From JBQTII01 sp052387905 (GTDB taxonomy: Bacteria > Actinomycetota > Actinomycetes > Sporichthyales > Sporichthyaceae), in assembly GCA_052387905.1 (NCBI GenBank), contig JBQTIR010000005.1, positions 286,919-350,918 of the forward strand: a stretch of DNA of 64,000 nt, given 5' to 3'. Shown in pieces: positions 34,510-41,851 of this stretch. The stretch's first letter is position 1, and each line of letters begins with the position of its first letter. Under the pieces are notes generated by a model, which made no database searches, was not told the DNA's origin, and saw only the letters and a list, made by a program, of their open reading frames with translations. Position numbers and translations under genes: made by a program.

Positions 34510-34561
34510 TGGTACATCAAGTACCACTCTCACTGGTTACACGATACGCCGAGTACCACTC
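34510..34561. promoter_or_regulatory. TetR operator-like repeats between the diiron oxygenase and tetR genes
   Basis: TGGTAC-ATCAA-GTACCA (34510-34526) is a perfect inverted repeat. AGTACCACTC occurs at 34520-34529 and again at 34552-34561, and GGTTAC at 34535-34540 is a near match to the other half-site. A TetR dimer binding here would control both divergent genes. Confidence 0.6.
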
Positions 34562-34562
34562 A

Positions 34563-35309
34563 ATGGCTAGGCTTTGGCTCATGACCGTGCCGTTGGAGCC
34601 GTCTGCGCCGCTGCGCGGGCAGGCTGCGCGCTGGGCCGGGCAACGCGAACGCCGCCGGGCGGAGTTCGTCGACGCAGCGCTGCGGGTGATCGCCGAGGTG
34701 GGGCCGCAGGCCTCGGTGGAGGAGATGGCCGCCGCGGCCGGGGTCGCCCGCACCCGCCTGTACCGCCATTTCACCGACCGTGCGGACCTCGAGCGCGCCA
34801 TCAGCGCCCGGGTCGCGGAGTTGATCGTCGCCGAACTCGACCCGCTCTGGCACCCCGAAGGCTCGGCCCGCCAGATGGTGCATGCGGCGATCGGCGCGCA
34901 CGTGAACTGGCTCGCCGGCAACCGCAACCTGCACGGATTTCTGATCCGTCACGTGCGCGCCGACGAGGACCCGGCCGTTCCCGACGGGTATCGGGGGGTG
35001 CGCCGGGCAGTGGCCGATCACCTCACCGGCCTGTTCGGTGGTTATCTCGGGATGCTCGGCGTCTCCTCGCCCGTGTCGACCAACCTCGCGTACGCCGTCG
35101 TCGGCATGGTCGAGTCAGTCACCGAACGGTGGGCCGAAGCCGGCGCCCCGAACGACACCGAGGCCGTCATCGCGCAGCTCGCGCGGTGGACGATCGCCTG
35201 CATGGCCGACGCGCTCTCTTTTGTCGACGTCGACCTGGACTTCGATGTGCCGTTGCCGCCGCTGGCCGCCCTGCAGATGTTCAGGTCAGGGTCGGACGTC
35301 GGGGAATGA
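34563..35309 (+). CDS. TetR family transcriptional regulator
   Basis: 248 aa from the first ATG; an ATG at 34581 is an alternative. The HTH is at residues about 30-76: RRRAEFVDAALRVIAEVGPQ, ASVEEMAAAAGVARTRLYRH, FTDRADLERAI. The helical C-terminal domain (LHGFLIRHVRADEDPAVPDG) should bind the inducer. It faces the AurF-like gene, and its last 29 bases overlap the convergent MarR gene. Confidence 0.9.
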   Translation: MARLWLMTVPLEPSAPLRGQAARWAGQRERRRAEFVDAALRVIAEVGPQASVEEMAAAAGVARTRLYRHFTDRADLERAISARVAELIVAELDPLWHPEGSARQMVHAAIGAHVNWLAGNRNLHGFLIRHVRADEDPAVPDGYRGVRRAVADHLTGLFGGYLGMLGVSSPVSTNLAYAVVGMVESVTERWAEAGAPNDTEAVIAQLARWTIACMADALSFVDVDLDFDVPLPPLAALQMFRSGSDVGE

Positions 35310-35721
35310 CGGCCTGCAGGTTGGACGTCATCCGATCGATGGTCGCCAGCGCCGCGGCCACCTCAGAGGCGCTGACCCCATCCACGGTGCGCTCACGCAG
35401 CGCGGCCACCGCGGCGCCGATCCGTTGCTGCGCCGCGGCGCCGTCCGCGGTGAGGGTGTAGAGATCCCCGTCGGTGCGGGCCCAGTCCCGGCGGACCAGG
35501 TCATCGACGACGTCGGTCTGCGTCACGGAGGCCGCCACCCAGAATGCGAGCATCGCCTCGGCGATCTCGGCGCGGGTGCGCGGACGCCCGTGCAGGACCT
35601 CGAGCACCGCCCAGTGCCGCCGGCGTACGCCGTGCGCGGCGAGAGTGGTGTCGAGGGCCTGCTCGAAGAGTGCGTTCAGTGCCTTGACCCGGGCGGCGAT
35701 CTCGCCCGTGTCGGTAATCAT
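35281..35721 (-). CDS. MarR-like winged-helix regulator
   Basis: 146 aa. Winged-helix core: HWAVLEVLHGRPRTRAEIAE, MLAFWVAASVTQTDVVDDLV, then RRDWARTDGDLYTLTADGAA, where the wing TDGDLYTLT matches MarR proteins. It lacks the strongly basic recognition pattern usual for the family and has no Shine-Dalgarno site before the ATG. Target unknown. It follows the TetR gene below by 14 bases on the same strand. Confidence 0.75.
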   Translation of the reverse strand: MITDTGEIAARVKALNALFEQALDTTLAAHGVRRRHWAVLEVLHGRPRTRAEIAEAMLAFWVAASVTQTDVVDDLVRRDWARTDGDLYTLTADGAAAQQRIGAAVAALRERTVDGVSASEVAAALATIDRMTSNLQAVIPRRPTLT

Positions 35722-35735
35722 CAGGGAGTGGACGC

Positions 35736-36344
35736 TCAGGGGGCCTTGCGGCCGGTCACACCGAAGTGCACCAGGCGGTAGGCGGCCGCGCGGGCCTCGG
35801 TGGCCTCGGCGCCCTTGAGCGTCGCGGCGCCGGAGATGACGCCGACGAGTGCGCCGGCGTTTGCCTTACCGTCGGCCGAGGAGGCGGCGATCGGGGCGGC
35901 GAGGTTGGCGCGCAGCGTGGTGCGCACCTTCTTGAAGCGGGCGTCGCCCTCGGCAGCCGAGCTCTCGATCACACGGATCACTGCGTCGTTCGCGCGGACG
36001 AATGCGCCGATGCCGTCCACCAGTGCGTTCGCCGAGGCGGCGCCGGCCTTGCCGGTCCAGCCCGCACCCTTGCCGAGGGTCTTGAGCGCGGCCGATTCCT
36101 TGGCGACGTCCTGAGCGAGCGCCAGCACAGCGGTCTCGACGTCGGCGAAGTATTGGTAGAAGGTCGCGGGCGAGGTGCCGACCTCCGTCACCACATCGGT
36201 GACGCGGATGTTCCGGTACGACTTCGACGAGAGCAGACCTGTCAGCGTCTCCAGGATGCGGTCCCGGGTCGCGCGGGCACGAGTGCCGGCGACGCGCTTG
36301 TCGACAGTGCGGAGGTTGACTTTCGGAGCGTCAGACTTGGCCAC
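35736..36344 (-). CDS. TetR family transcriptional regulator
   Basis: 202 aa from GTG with AAGGA at 9 bases. HTH at residues about 22-70: RARATRDRILETLTGLLSSK, SYRNIRVTDVVTEVGTSPAT, FYQYFADVETAVLALA. The C-terminal effector domain is Ala-rich. The promoter region carries two symmetrical elements, consistent with autoregulation. It probably forms an operon with the MarR gene downstream. Confidence 0.9.
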   Translation of the reverse strand: MAKSDAPKVNLRTVDKRVAGTRARATRDRILETLTGLLSSKSYRNIRVTDVVTEVGTSPATFYQYFADVETAVLALAQDVAKESAALKTLGKGAGWTGKAGAASANALVDGIGAFVRANDAVIRVIESSAAEGDARFKKVRTTLRANLAAPIAASSADGKANAGALVGVISGAATLKGAEATEARAAAYRLVHFGVTGRKAP

Positions 36345-36360
36345 GTCTGAAATCCTTACC

Positions 36361-36398
36361 GTTAGATCTGACGAGAGATCACCACGAGAGCTGGTGAT
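36361..36398. promoter_or_regulatory. Operator-like palindromes upstream of the TetR gene
   Basis: GTTAGATCTGAC (36361-36372) is an imperfect palindrome around AGATCT. ATCACCA (36378-36384) is exactly mirrored by TGGTGAT (36392-36398) across CGAGAGC. A further ATCACC follows at 36408. These fit TetR-type binding. Confidence 0.45.
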
Positions 36399-36517
36399 TG
36401 ACTGTGAATCACCGGATCGGCGATGCGACGCGGCGTCAGTGCACGCTACCTGGTCTGTGGCGTACCCGCACGACCGCGGTCCACACCCATGGCGCATCGG
36501 CCGTAACCTCGAGCATC

Positions 36518-37291
36518 GTGACGACACCTGCGACCCTGGCCGCGCTCGACGCGGCTGCCGCCGCAGGCCCCTTCTTCCTCCTGGACACCGACCCACCCCC
36601 ACGCACCGGGAGGGACAGCTCCTTCGACGCCGACGTGGCAGGCCCGGACGGCCCGCCGTGGCGGCCGTTCAGTGAACTCGTCGACGACCCCGCGGCCACC
36701 CGGGCCCGCATCAGCGCGATTCGCGAAGGCATCGCCGAGCGTGGACGCATCGACCCGCGCGCGGTGCCGGCCCGCAGCGCGGCGTCCCTCGCCCACCTGG
36801 GCCTGATCTCGCGGGTGATCTCTCCGGTGCTCGGCGCCGCGGTGCTCGGCGGCGTCGTCCCGCAGCTGCGTAGCGAGAGCCTGTACTGGCGCGATGTGCT
36901 CGGGCCGGTGCCGTTGTCCGCGCCCGAGCTCGACGGGATCGACGTCGAGGGCCAGGACCCGGCGCGGATCGCCGCGATCCTGGCCGCCGAGTTCGCTGTC
37001 GGCCCGGTCGCTGGTCTCGGTGCCGCGATCGGGACCGTTGGTGCGGTCTCGCCCAAGGTGTTGTGGGGGAACGTCGCCTCGGCCGTGGCCGGCGCTGCCC
37101 GGATGCTCGTCACGGCCGGCGCGCCACCGGCGGCGCTGGGCGCCATCGTGACGGGGCTGCTCGCACTCGAGCCGTTGACCGGTACTGGCGCCTACGTGGC
37201 CGGGGTGGGGTTCCGGCGCACCAGTTGCTGCCTGTATTACCGCGTCCCCGGCGGTGGCTACTGCGGGGACTGCGTCCTGACGCCCCGTTGA
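36518..37291 (+). CDS. FhuF-type (2Fe-2S) iron reductase-like protein
   Basis: 257 aa; the GTG at 36518 is chosen because upstream codons are poor. The C-terminus FRRTSCCLYYRVPGGGYCGD holds CC...C..C, the four-cysteine 2Fe-2S motif of FhuF-like siderophore ferric reductases. The N-terminal 180 residues are helical (LIDDPAATRARISAIREG-like, YWRDVLGPVPLS). It would release iron from ferric siderophores in the cytoplasm. No iron box is seen upstream, and the siderophore transporter is 12 kb away. Confidence 0.75.
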   Translation: MTTPATLAALDAAAAAGPFFLLDTDPPPRTGRDSSFDADVAGPDGPPWRPFSELVDDPAATRARISAIREGIAERGRIDPRAVPARSAASLAHLGLISRVISPVLGAAVLGGVVPQLRSESLYWRDVLGPVPLSAPELDGIDVEGQDPARIAAILAAEFAVGPVAGLGAAIGTVGAVSPKVLWGNVASAVAGAARMLVTAGAPPAALGAIVTGLLALEPLTGTGAYVAGVGFRRTSCCLYYRVPGGGYCGDCVLTPR

Positions 37292-37298
37292 GCCCCGA

Positions 37299-37356
37299 CT
37301 TCTGTGTGCGTCTCGGGCCTTCGAGCATCGCGCAAGGCCCGAGACACACTCAGAAG
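37299..37356. terminator. Long hairpin between convergent genes
   Basis: Arms of 23 bases, 37299-37321 and 37334-37356, match except at two positions around a 12-base loop (arm core GTCTCGGGCCTT / AAGGCCCGAGAC). It lies between the stop of the FhuF-like gene and the stop of cbtA, so it can serve both strands as a terminator without a U-tract. It resembles the hairpins at 40490 and 41739 in layout. Confidence 0.6.
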
Positions 37357-37361
37357 ATGAG

Positions 37362-38225
37362 TCAGAGCGCGGGGGCGTTCTCGCGCGGGGCCGTCGCCGG
37401 ACGCTCGCCCGAGGCGAGGAGCCGGTCCGCGAGCGGAGCGAAGATCACCGCGATCGTCGACCACAGCAGCAGGTGCATGCCGAGGGAGTAGACGCGGAAC
37501 TCGGCCAGCACATCAGCCGGGAAGCCGGGGAAGACCAGGTTGCCGTCGTCGTCCCGCAGCGGCCGCGGGGTCTCGGTGGCGTGCTCGGCCCCCGTCGCGG
37601 CGACGTTCTCGGCGAGGTGCCCGAGTGGCGGGAACGCCAGCATGATCGCCGCGATGACGGCGGTGTAGCCGGCTCCGGCGATCAGTGCGGCGTTCCAGGT
37701 ACCGAAGCGCGGGCGCAGGCGTTGCCCCATGACGGTCGCGACGACGGCAAGGATGACCGCGAGCAGAACCAGGAGCAGGAACAGCCCGGTGCGGTCGCGG
37801 ATGGTGTCGTCGGCGCTGGCCGCCGGCGGGCTCGCGGGGTACTTCAGGAACGGGATCAGCGAGACCGTCACGAAGGCCGCGGCGCCGAGCAGCAGAGCAA
37901 GCGGGCGTGGACGGATCCGCCCGGTGCGGCCCAGGCACACGGCGTACGCGACGGCGAACAGGATGCCCATCGCGACGCCGAAGATCATCATGCCGACGCC
38001 GAGACCGGCGTTGGCCTGCATCCCCCGACTGACCAGTGGCTCACCGTCGGCTTCGAGCGCGAAACCGGCGGCGGCGTCCAACGCGGCCTGCGCAGCCGCC
38101 CGGCCGTCTTCGTAGGCGATGGCCCGCTCGATCAACGGCTCGGCGAAGATCCGGGCGAACACGAACGCGAGCAACCCGCCGACGGCACCGGCGAACAACC
38201 CGCGGAGGATCAGCTTCTTCTCCAC
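37362..38225 (-). CDS. cbtA: CbtA family cobalt transporter
   Basis: 287 aa from GTG. About five to six membrane segments: LRGLFAGAVGGLLAFVFARI (first), then MMIFGVAMGILFAVAYAVCL, PLALLLGAAAFVTVSLIPFL, KYPASPP, TGLFLLLVLLAVILAVVATV and a late LGMHLLLWSTIAVIFAPLAD. The motif FLKYPASPPA and His-containing HLLLW are CbtA features. CbtA and CbtB are predicted B12-regulated cobalt importers, and the riboswitch upstream of cbtB supports this. Confidence 0.9.
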   Translation of the reverse strand: MEKKLILRGLFAGAVGGLLAFVFARIFAEPLIERAIAYEDGRAAAQAALDAAAGFALEADGEPLVSRGMQANAGLGVGMMIFGVAMGILFAVAYAVCLGRTGRIRPRPLALLLGAAAFVTVSLIPFLKYPASPPAASADDTIRDRTGLFLLLVLLAVILAVVATVMGQRLRPRFGTWNAALIAGAGYTAVIAAIMLAFPPLGHLAENVAATGAEHATETPRPLRDDDGNLVFPGFPADVLAEFRVYSLGMHLLLWSTIAVIFAPLADRLLASGERPATAPRENAPAL

Positions 38226-38244
38226 GGTGGCTAACTCTCCTGCG

Positions 38245-38466
38245 TCAGTGGCAGGGGAACCCGAGGAAGTGGCGGGCGTCGTGCACGAATTCGTGCACCC
38301 CCGCGCCCGCGAAGACCGACACAGCGCCCTGGTCGGTGCCGATGAAGTAGTACATGAGCATGGCCAGCGCGGTGCTGCCGAGCAGCCAGGCCATCGCGGT
38401 GTGTTCGGCGACGACGACGGGGGTCGCGGCGGCCTCGGTGACGGGCGCTGCGTGGATGGCGCTCAT
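38245..38466 (-). CDS. cbtB: CbtB family small cobalt transporter subunit
   Basis: 73 aa with one membrane segment (AMAWLLGSTALAMLMYYFIG). The C-terminal His-rich tail, VHEFVHDARHFLGFPCH, is the CbtB signature and likely binds cobalt. GAAGGAG precedes the ATG. cbtA follows 19 bases downstream. Confidence 0.95.
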   Translation of the reverse strand: MSAIHAAPVTEAAATPVVVAEHTAMAWLLGSTALAMLMYYFIGTDQGAVSVFAGAGVHEFVHDARHFLGFPCH

Positions 38467-38523
38467 GGATGGCTCCTTCGGGGATCGTGCGTCCCACTGG
38501 TGGGGCGAATGGACGGGAGAGCC

Positions 38524-38642
38524 GGAGCTCTGACTCGGTCCGTCGGTTCCTGACGGGCCTCACAGTGGCGCGACCGTGCCGGATTCTCACCGGCTTCCCC
38601 AGGCTCTCGCGCGCCCTACCTTCTCAGGGCGCCATACCCCCG
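38524..38642 (-). ncRNA. Cobalamin riboswitch upstream of cbtBA
   Basis: Read on the minus strand, the core GGGGAAGCCGGTGAGAATCC, then GGCACGGTCGCGCCACTGTGA is the B12-box and the adjacent conserved junction of cobalamin riboswitches. It is preceded by the TGAGAAGGTAGGGCGCG stem and followed by CAGGAACCGACGGACCGAGTCAG. It sits 58 bases before the cbtB start, so B12 should repress cbtBA. Confidence 0.9.
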
Positions 38643-38705
38643 TCAATCACGGGGTACGCCGCCTGCCGGTGGCGGAGTGTTCAGGGCGCAACGCAGGATG
38701 AACGG

Positions 38706-39530
38706 ATGGATGAGTTCCGCGCCGCGAACCTGGCCAACTGGGAAGCCCGGGTCCCGATTCACCTCGCCCCCGGCGGTTATGACCTCGACCGCTTCGAGGC
38801 CGACCCGGCGGCGATCTCGGACGTCGTCGCCTACGACCGCGAGCGCCTCGGCGATCTGACGGGGCTGCGGGCGGTCCACCTGCAGTGCCACATCGGAACC
38901 GACACCGTCTCGCTGGCCCGGCTCGGCGCCAGCGTCACCGGAGTCGATTTCTCCCCGTCGGCACTGGCGGCGGCAGCCGAGCTCGCGACGCGCGCCGGCG
39001 TGCGGCTGGAGCTCGTCGAGTGCGAGCTCTACCGGGCACCGCAGGCACTGGCCGGGCGCCAATTCGACCTCGTCTACACCGGAGTCGGCGCCCTGAACTG
39101 GCTGCCCGACATCACCGGCTGGGCCCGCGTCGTCGCCGCCCTGCTGGCCCCGGGCGGGCGCCTGTTCCTCCGCGAGGGTCATCCGATGCTGATGGCGCTC
39201 GAGGAGGAGGGCCCCGACGGTGTGCTTGAGGTCCGCTATCCGTACTTCCACACTGCGGACCCGCTGCGCTGGGAGGAGGAGCACAGCTACGTCAACGTCG
39301 AGCAGAAGGTGGCGCACCCGGTGACCTACGACTGGGCGCACGGGCTCGGTGAGGTCGTGACCGCCGTGCTGGCGGCCGGCCTGCGCGTCGAGGCTCTGCT
39401 CGAGCACGACGAATGCGAGTGGCAGGCCCTGCCGTCGCTGGTTCCCACCTCGGGTGGGCGGTGGGCGCTGCCGGAGCGGCGGGAGCGCCTGCCGCTGATG
39501 TACACCCTCATTGCGCGGTCGCCGGAGTGA
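38706..39530 (+). CDS. Class I SAM-dependent methyltransferase
   Basis: 274 aa, AGGA before the ATG. Motif I is LRAVHLQCHIGTDTVSLARL, motif II SVTGVDFSPSALAAAAELAT and the post-motif block FDLVYTGVGALNWLPDITGW, RVVAALLAPGGRLFLREGHP. This pattern is common in actinobacterial methyltransferases with unknown substrate. Isolated between the riboswitch operon and the esterase gene. Confidence 0.85.
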   Translation: MDEFRAANLANWEARVPIHLAPGGYDLDRFEADPAAISDVVAYDRERLGDLTGLRAVHLQCHIGTDTVSLARLGASVTGVDFSPSALAAAAELATRAGVRLELVECELYRAPQALAGRQFDLVYTGVGALNWLPDITGWARVVAALLAPGGRLFLREGHPMLMALEEEGPDGVLEVRYPYFHTADPLRWEEEHSYVNVEQKVAHPVTYDWAHGLGEVVTAVLAAGLRVEALLEHDECEWQALPSLVPTSGGRWALPERRERLPLMYTLIARSPE

Positions 39531-39572
39531 ACCGAACCTGGTCCGATTTCTGCGGCACTTAGAGTGCGGCCC

Positions 39573-40472
39573 ATGATCCGGTTGCCTCGCTCGGTGGTCC
39601 GCGCGGTGATGCCCGCGGTCCGTATGGTCACGTTGGACCCCGCGACCCCGGTGGCGGTGCGCCGAGTGGGGACTGACCTGATCGTGGGGTCGCTGCCCGG
39701 CGCCCGTGGCGTCCGGGGCCGCCGCGGAACTCTCGGCGGCGTGCCCACCAGGCGGTTTGACCCGCCTGGGGTGACCCCGAGCCCGGCCGACGGCGTGATC
39801 CTGTACTTCCACGGCGGCGGCTGGGTCGTGGGTTCACCGCGTTCGCATCGACCCTTCTGCGAACGGCTCTGCGCCGGCACGGGGCTTGCGGTGCTCGCTG
39901 CCGACTACCGGCTCGCGCCCGAGCACCCGTTCCCAGCGGCGTTCGAGGACTGCCTCGCCGTCTACCGGGCGGTGCGCGCCGCCGGGACCCCGGCAGAGCG
40001 GATCGTGCTCGCGGGTGATTCAGCCGGCGGCGCGCTCGCCCTCGCGGTGGCGATGGCCGCCCGCGATCTGGGTGAGCAGGTCCGCGTCGTTGCTCTGCTG
40101 TGCCCCGTGGCTGACCTGGGACCTGACGCGCTGTGGCGCTCGGCGATCAGCGCCACCTGCCCCCTGCTCAACAACCCGCCGCTGATCGCCGCCTTCACCC
40201 GCCACTACGTCGGCGAGGACTCCGTGGACTGGCGAGCGTCCCCGATCTACGGCGACTTCGCCGGGCTGCCTCCGCTGATCGTGCACACCTGCGGGGATGA
40301 CCCGCTGCGGCCGGACACGCTGCGGCTGATCGACGCCGCCCAGGCCGCCGGCACCAAGGTCGAGCACACCGACTATCCCGGGCTCTGGCACGTCATCCAT
40401 CTGCTTGCGAGCTTGTCCGCCGACGGTGACCGCGCCGTCGCGGACTTCGTCGCCGCCATCAACCGCACCTGA
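39573..40472 (+). CDS. Alpha/beta hydrolase of the hormone-sensitive-lipase type
   Basis: 299 aa. LYFHGGGWVVGSPRSH supplies the HGGGW oxyanion motif, LAGDSAGGALALA the nucleophile Ser in GDSAG, VHTCGDDPLRPDT the Asp and YPGLWHVIHL the catalytic His. An esterase for short-chain or bulky esters is the likely activity. The ATG at 39573 is chosen over a GTG nine bases upstream. Confidence 0.9.
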   Translation: MIRLPRSVVRAVMPAVRMVTLDPATPVAVRRVGTDLIVGSLPGARGVRGRRGTLGGVPTRRFDPPGVTPSPADGVILYFHGGGWVVGSPRSHRPFCERLCAGTGLAVLAADYRLAPEHPFPAAFEDCLAVYRAVRAAGTPAERIVLAGDSAGGALALAVAMAARDLGEQVRVVALLCPVADLGPDALWRSAISATCPLLNNPPLIAAFTRHYVGEDSVDWRASPIYGDFAGLPPLIVHTCGDDPLRPDTLRLIDAAQAAGTKVEHTDYPGLWHVIHLLASLSADGDRAVADFVAAINRT

Positions 40473-40489
40473 ACAGCGCTGTTCCTCGC

Positions 40490-40553
40490 CATCTTCGGGT
40501 GGCGATCCGACCTATCGCGGGCCCGGGATAGGTCGGATCGCCGCCCGAAGATG
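40490..40553. terminator. Long palindromic hairpin, member 2 of a repeat family
   Basis: 27-base arms (40490-40516 and 40527-40553) pair with a single mismatch that is a G-U wobble, around the loop GCGGGCCCGG. The arm contains CTTCGGGTGGCGATCCGACC. It lies between convergent stops (40472 and 40562). A closely related copy lies at 41739-41802. Confidence 0.7.
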
Positions 40554-40561
40554 CGTAGGGG

Positions 40562-41446
40562 CTAGCTGAGCGTCACGATCCGGACCATGCCGTTGCCGGC
40601 GTAGGTGGTTCCGGGCACATCGGGGTCGGGGAAGAAGCAGAACAGCGCGTAGGTGCCCGGCGGCACCGAGTACGTCAGCAGCTGGCTGCGGCCGGGTGAC
40701 AGCGAGTCCCCGCCGACATAACCCTCCTGGACGAAGCTGTCGTCTTCGCTCTCGCCCGAGAACAGATCCGCGACCTGCTCCTCGGTCGTGCCGTTGGCGA
40801 CGTGCAGGAGTTGCGCCTGGTACCAGCGGTGCCCGCTCGTGGTGGTGTTGCGGATCCGGATGGTGCCCGCGGCAGGTAGCACGGTGGCCCCACCGAACGC
40901 CTTCTGCTCGGTCATGGAGATCGTCGCGGCCGGGGTGGGCGCGGTGGCCTTGTTGGACGTCTTGGTGATCGTCAGCGTCCGGACGTTGTCGAAGAACTCC
41001 CCTGCGCCGTCGTAGATGCGGTACTTGCCCGGGGCGAGGTTCAGGGTCGCCGTCGCCTCCGTGCCCGCCTCGGTCGTGACGCCGCCGACGGTGATGACGT
41101 TCTTCTGCAGGCGACGGGCGGCCTTGACGTCGGCGCCGGTACTGCCCTCGGCCACCCGCCCCAACGCGTCGACGTCGCGGCGCACGTCCTTGAGGGAGTA
41201 GCCCTCGCGGAGCTGGAACACCGACAGGACCGGGTCGAAGTCCACCGCCCGCAGCCGGATCCGGATCGGGCCCTTGCCCTGGGTCAGGGAGCCGGTCACG
41301 GTGCCCGTGGAGTCGGCCTCCGCGACGGTGAACGTGATCCGCGGGATCGACTTCGCCGCCGTCAGCGCCGGTGCTGCCTGGACCGGCAGCAGCGCCGTCA
41401 CCAGCAGGAACGCTGCTCCCGCCGTCACTCGTCGTCCCACCTGCAT
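40562..41446 (-). CDS. Secreted protein of unknown function
   Basis: 294 aa; GGAGG 7-8 bases before the ATG. Signal peptide about residues 1-25 (RRVTAGAAFLLVTALLPVQA). Two beta-rich parts: residues 30-110 (IPRITFTVAEADSTGTVTGS, IRIRLRAVDFDPVLSVFQLR) and 115-290, where YRIYDGAGEFFDNVRTLTIT and SVPPGTYALFCFFPDPDVPG recall cupredoxin-like or blue-copper-like exported proteins. No complete copper motif (Cys-x-x-x-His-Met) is visible. Flanked by palindromes on both sides. Confidence 0.65.
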   Translation of the reverse strand: MQVGRRVTAGAAFLLVTALLPVQAAPALTAAKSIPRITFTVAEADSTGTVTGSLTQGKGPIRIRLRAVDFDPVLSVFQLREGYSLKDVRRDVDALGRVAEGSTGADVKAARRLQKNVITVGGVTTEAGTEATATLNLAPGKYRIYDGAGEFFDNVRTLTITKTSNKATAPTPAATISMTEQKAFGGATVLPAAGTIRIRNTTTSGHRWYQAQLLHVANGTTEEQVADLFSGESEDDSFVQEGYVGGDSLSPGRSQLLTYSVPPGTYALFCFFPDPDVPGTTYAGNGMVRIVTLS

Positions 41447-41567
41447 GGCCGTCCTCCGCCTCGTCGTTCTGGCCTTGTCGTCGCGACCGTGCCGTCGGGT
41501 GCGATACCCGGCTCGCACCAGGTAACACGGGATCAGCGCTGTGCGGAAGGTGCAGCGGGTCAGCCGT

Positions 41568-41705
41568 TCAACCGCCGTGGTGCGGCGGGCACTGCTCGCG
41601 CAGCCAGGCCTCGCGGGCGTCGGCGCTCCCACCGGACTCGCCCCAGCCGGCGTCCGCGTCGTCCGCGCTGCGCTCGGAAAGCACCGGATCCGGGTCGAGG
41701 GCCAT
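41568..41705 (-). CDS. Small conserved 45-aa protein
   Basis: ATG with GGAGG about 10 bases upstream. Sequence: MALDPDPVLSERSADDADAG, then WGESGGSADAREAWLREQCP and PHHGG. The pattern DPVLxExxxDDxDxGWGE ... RPPHxG-like end recurs in short actinobacterial proteins that are usually missed or called hypothetical. No function is known to me. It is divergent from the FAD-linked oxidase gene. Confidence 0.6.
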   Translation of the reverse strand: MALDPDPVLSERSADDADAGWGESGGSADAREAWLREQCPPHHGG

Positions 41706-41738
41706 GGCCGCATCCTCCCCCGGGACGTGCCCAGCTCC

Positions 41739-41802
41739 CAACTTCGGGCGGCGAGTGGACCTATTCCGAGCCCGCGATAGGTCGGACACGCGCCCGAAGT
41801 TG
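41739..41802. repeat. Long palindromic hairpin, member 3, in a divergent intergenic region
   Basis: 26-base arms (41739-41764, 41777-41802) share the outer CAACTTCGGGC / GCCCGAAGTTG and inner GACCTAT / ATAGGTC blocks, with mismatches between them. Unlike the copy at 40490 it lies between two gene starts (41705 minus and 41852 plus), where a terminator would have no purpose. Confidence 0.6.
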
Positions 41803-41851
41803 CGGGATCGGCGGGGATTCGGCCCGGTGACGCGCACCTACGCTGCTTCCC

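Noticed and set aside
37473..38234. Plus-strand open frame opposite cbtA.
   Set aside because: It is the shadow of a membrane protein gene with recognised CbtA motifs; composition is typical antisense.
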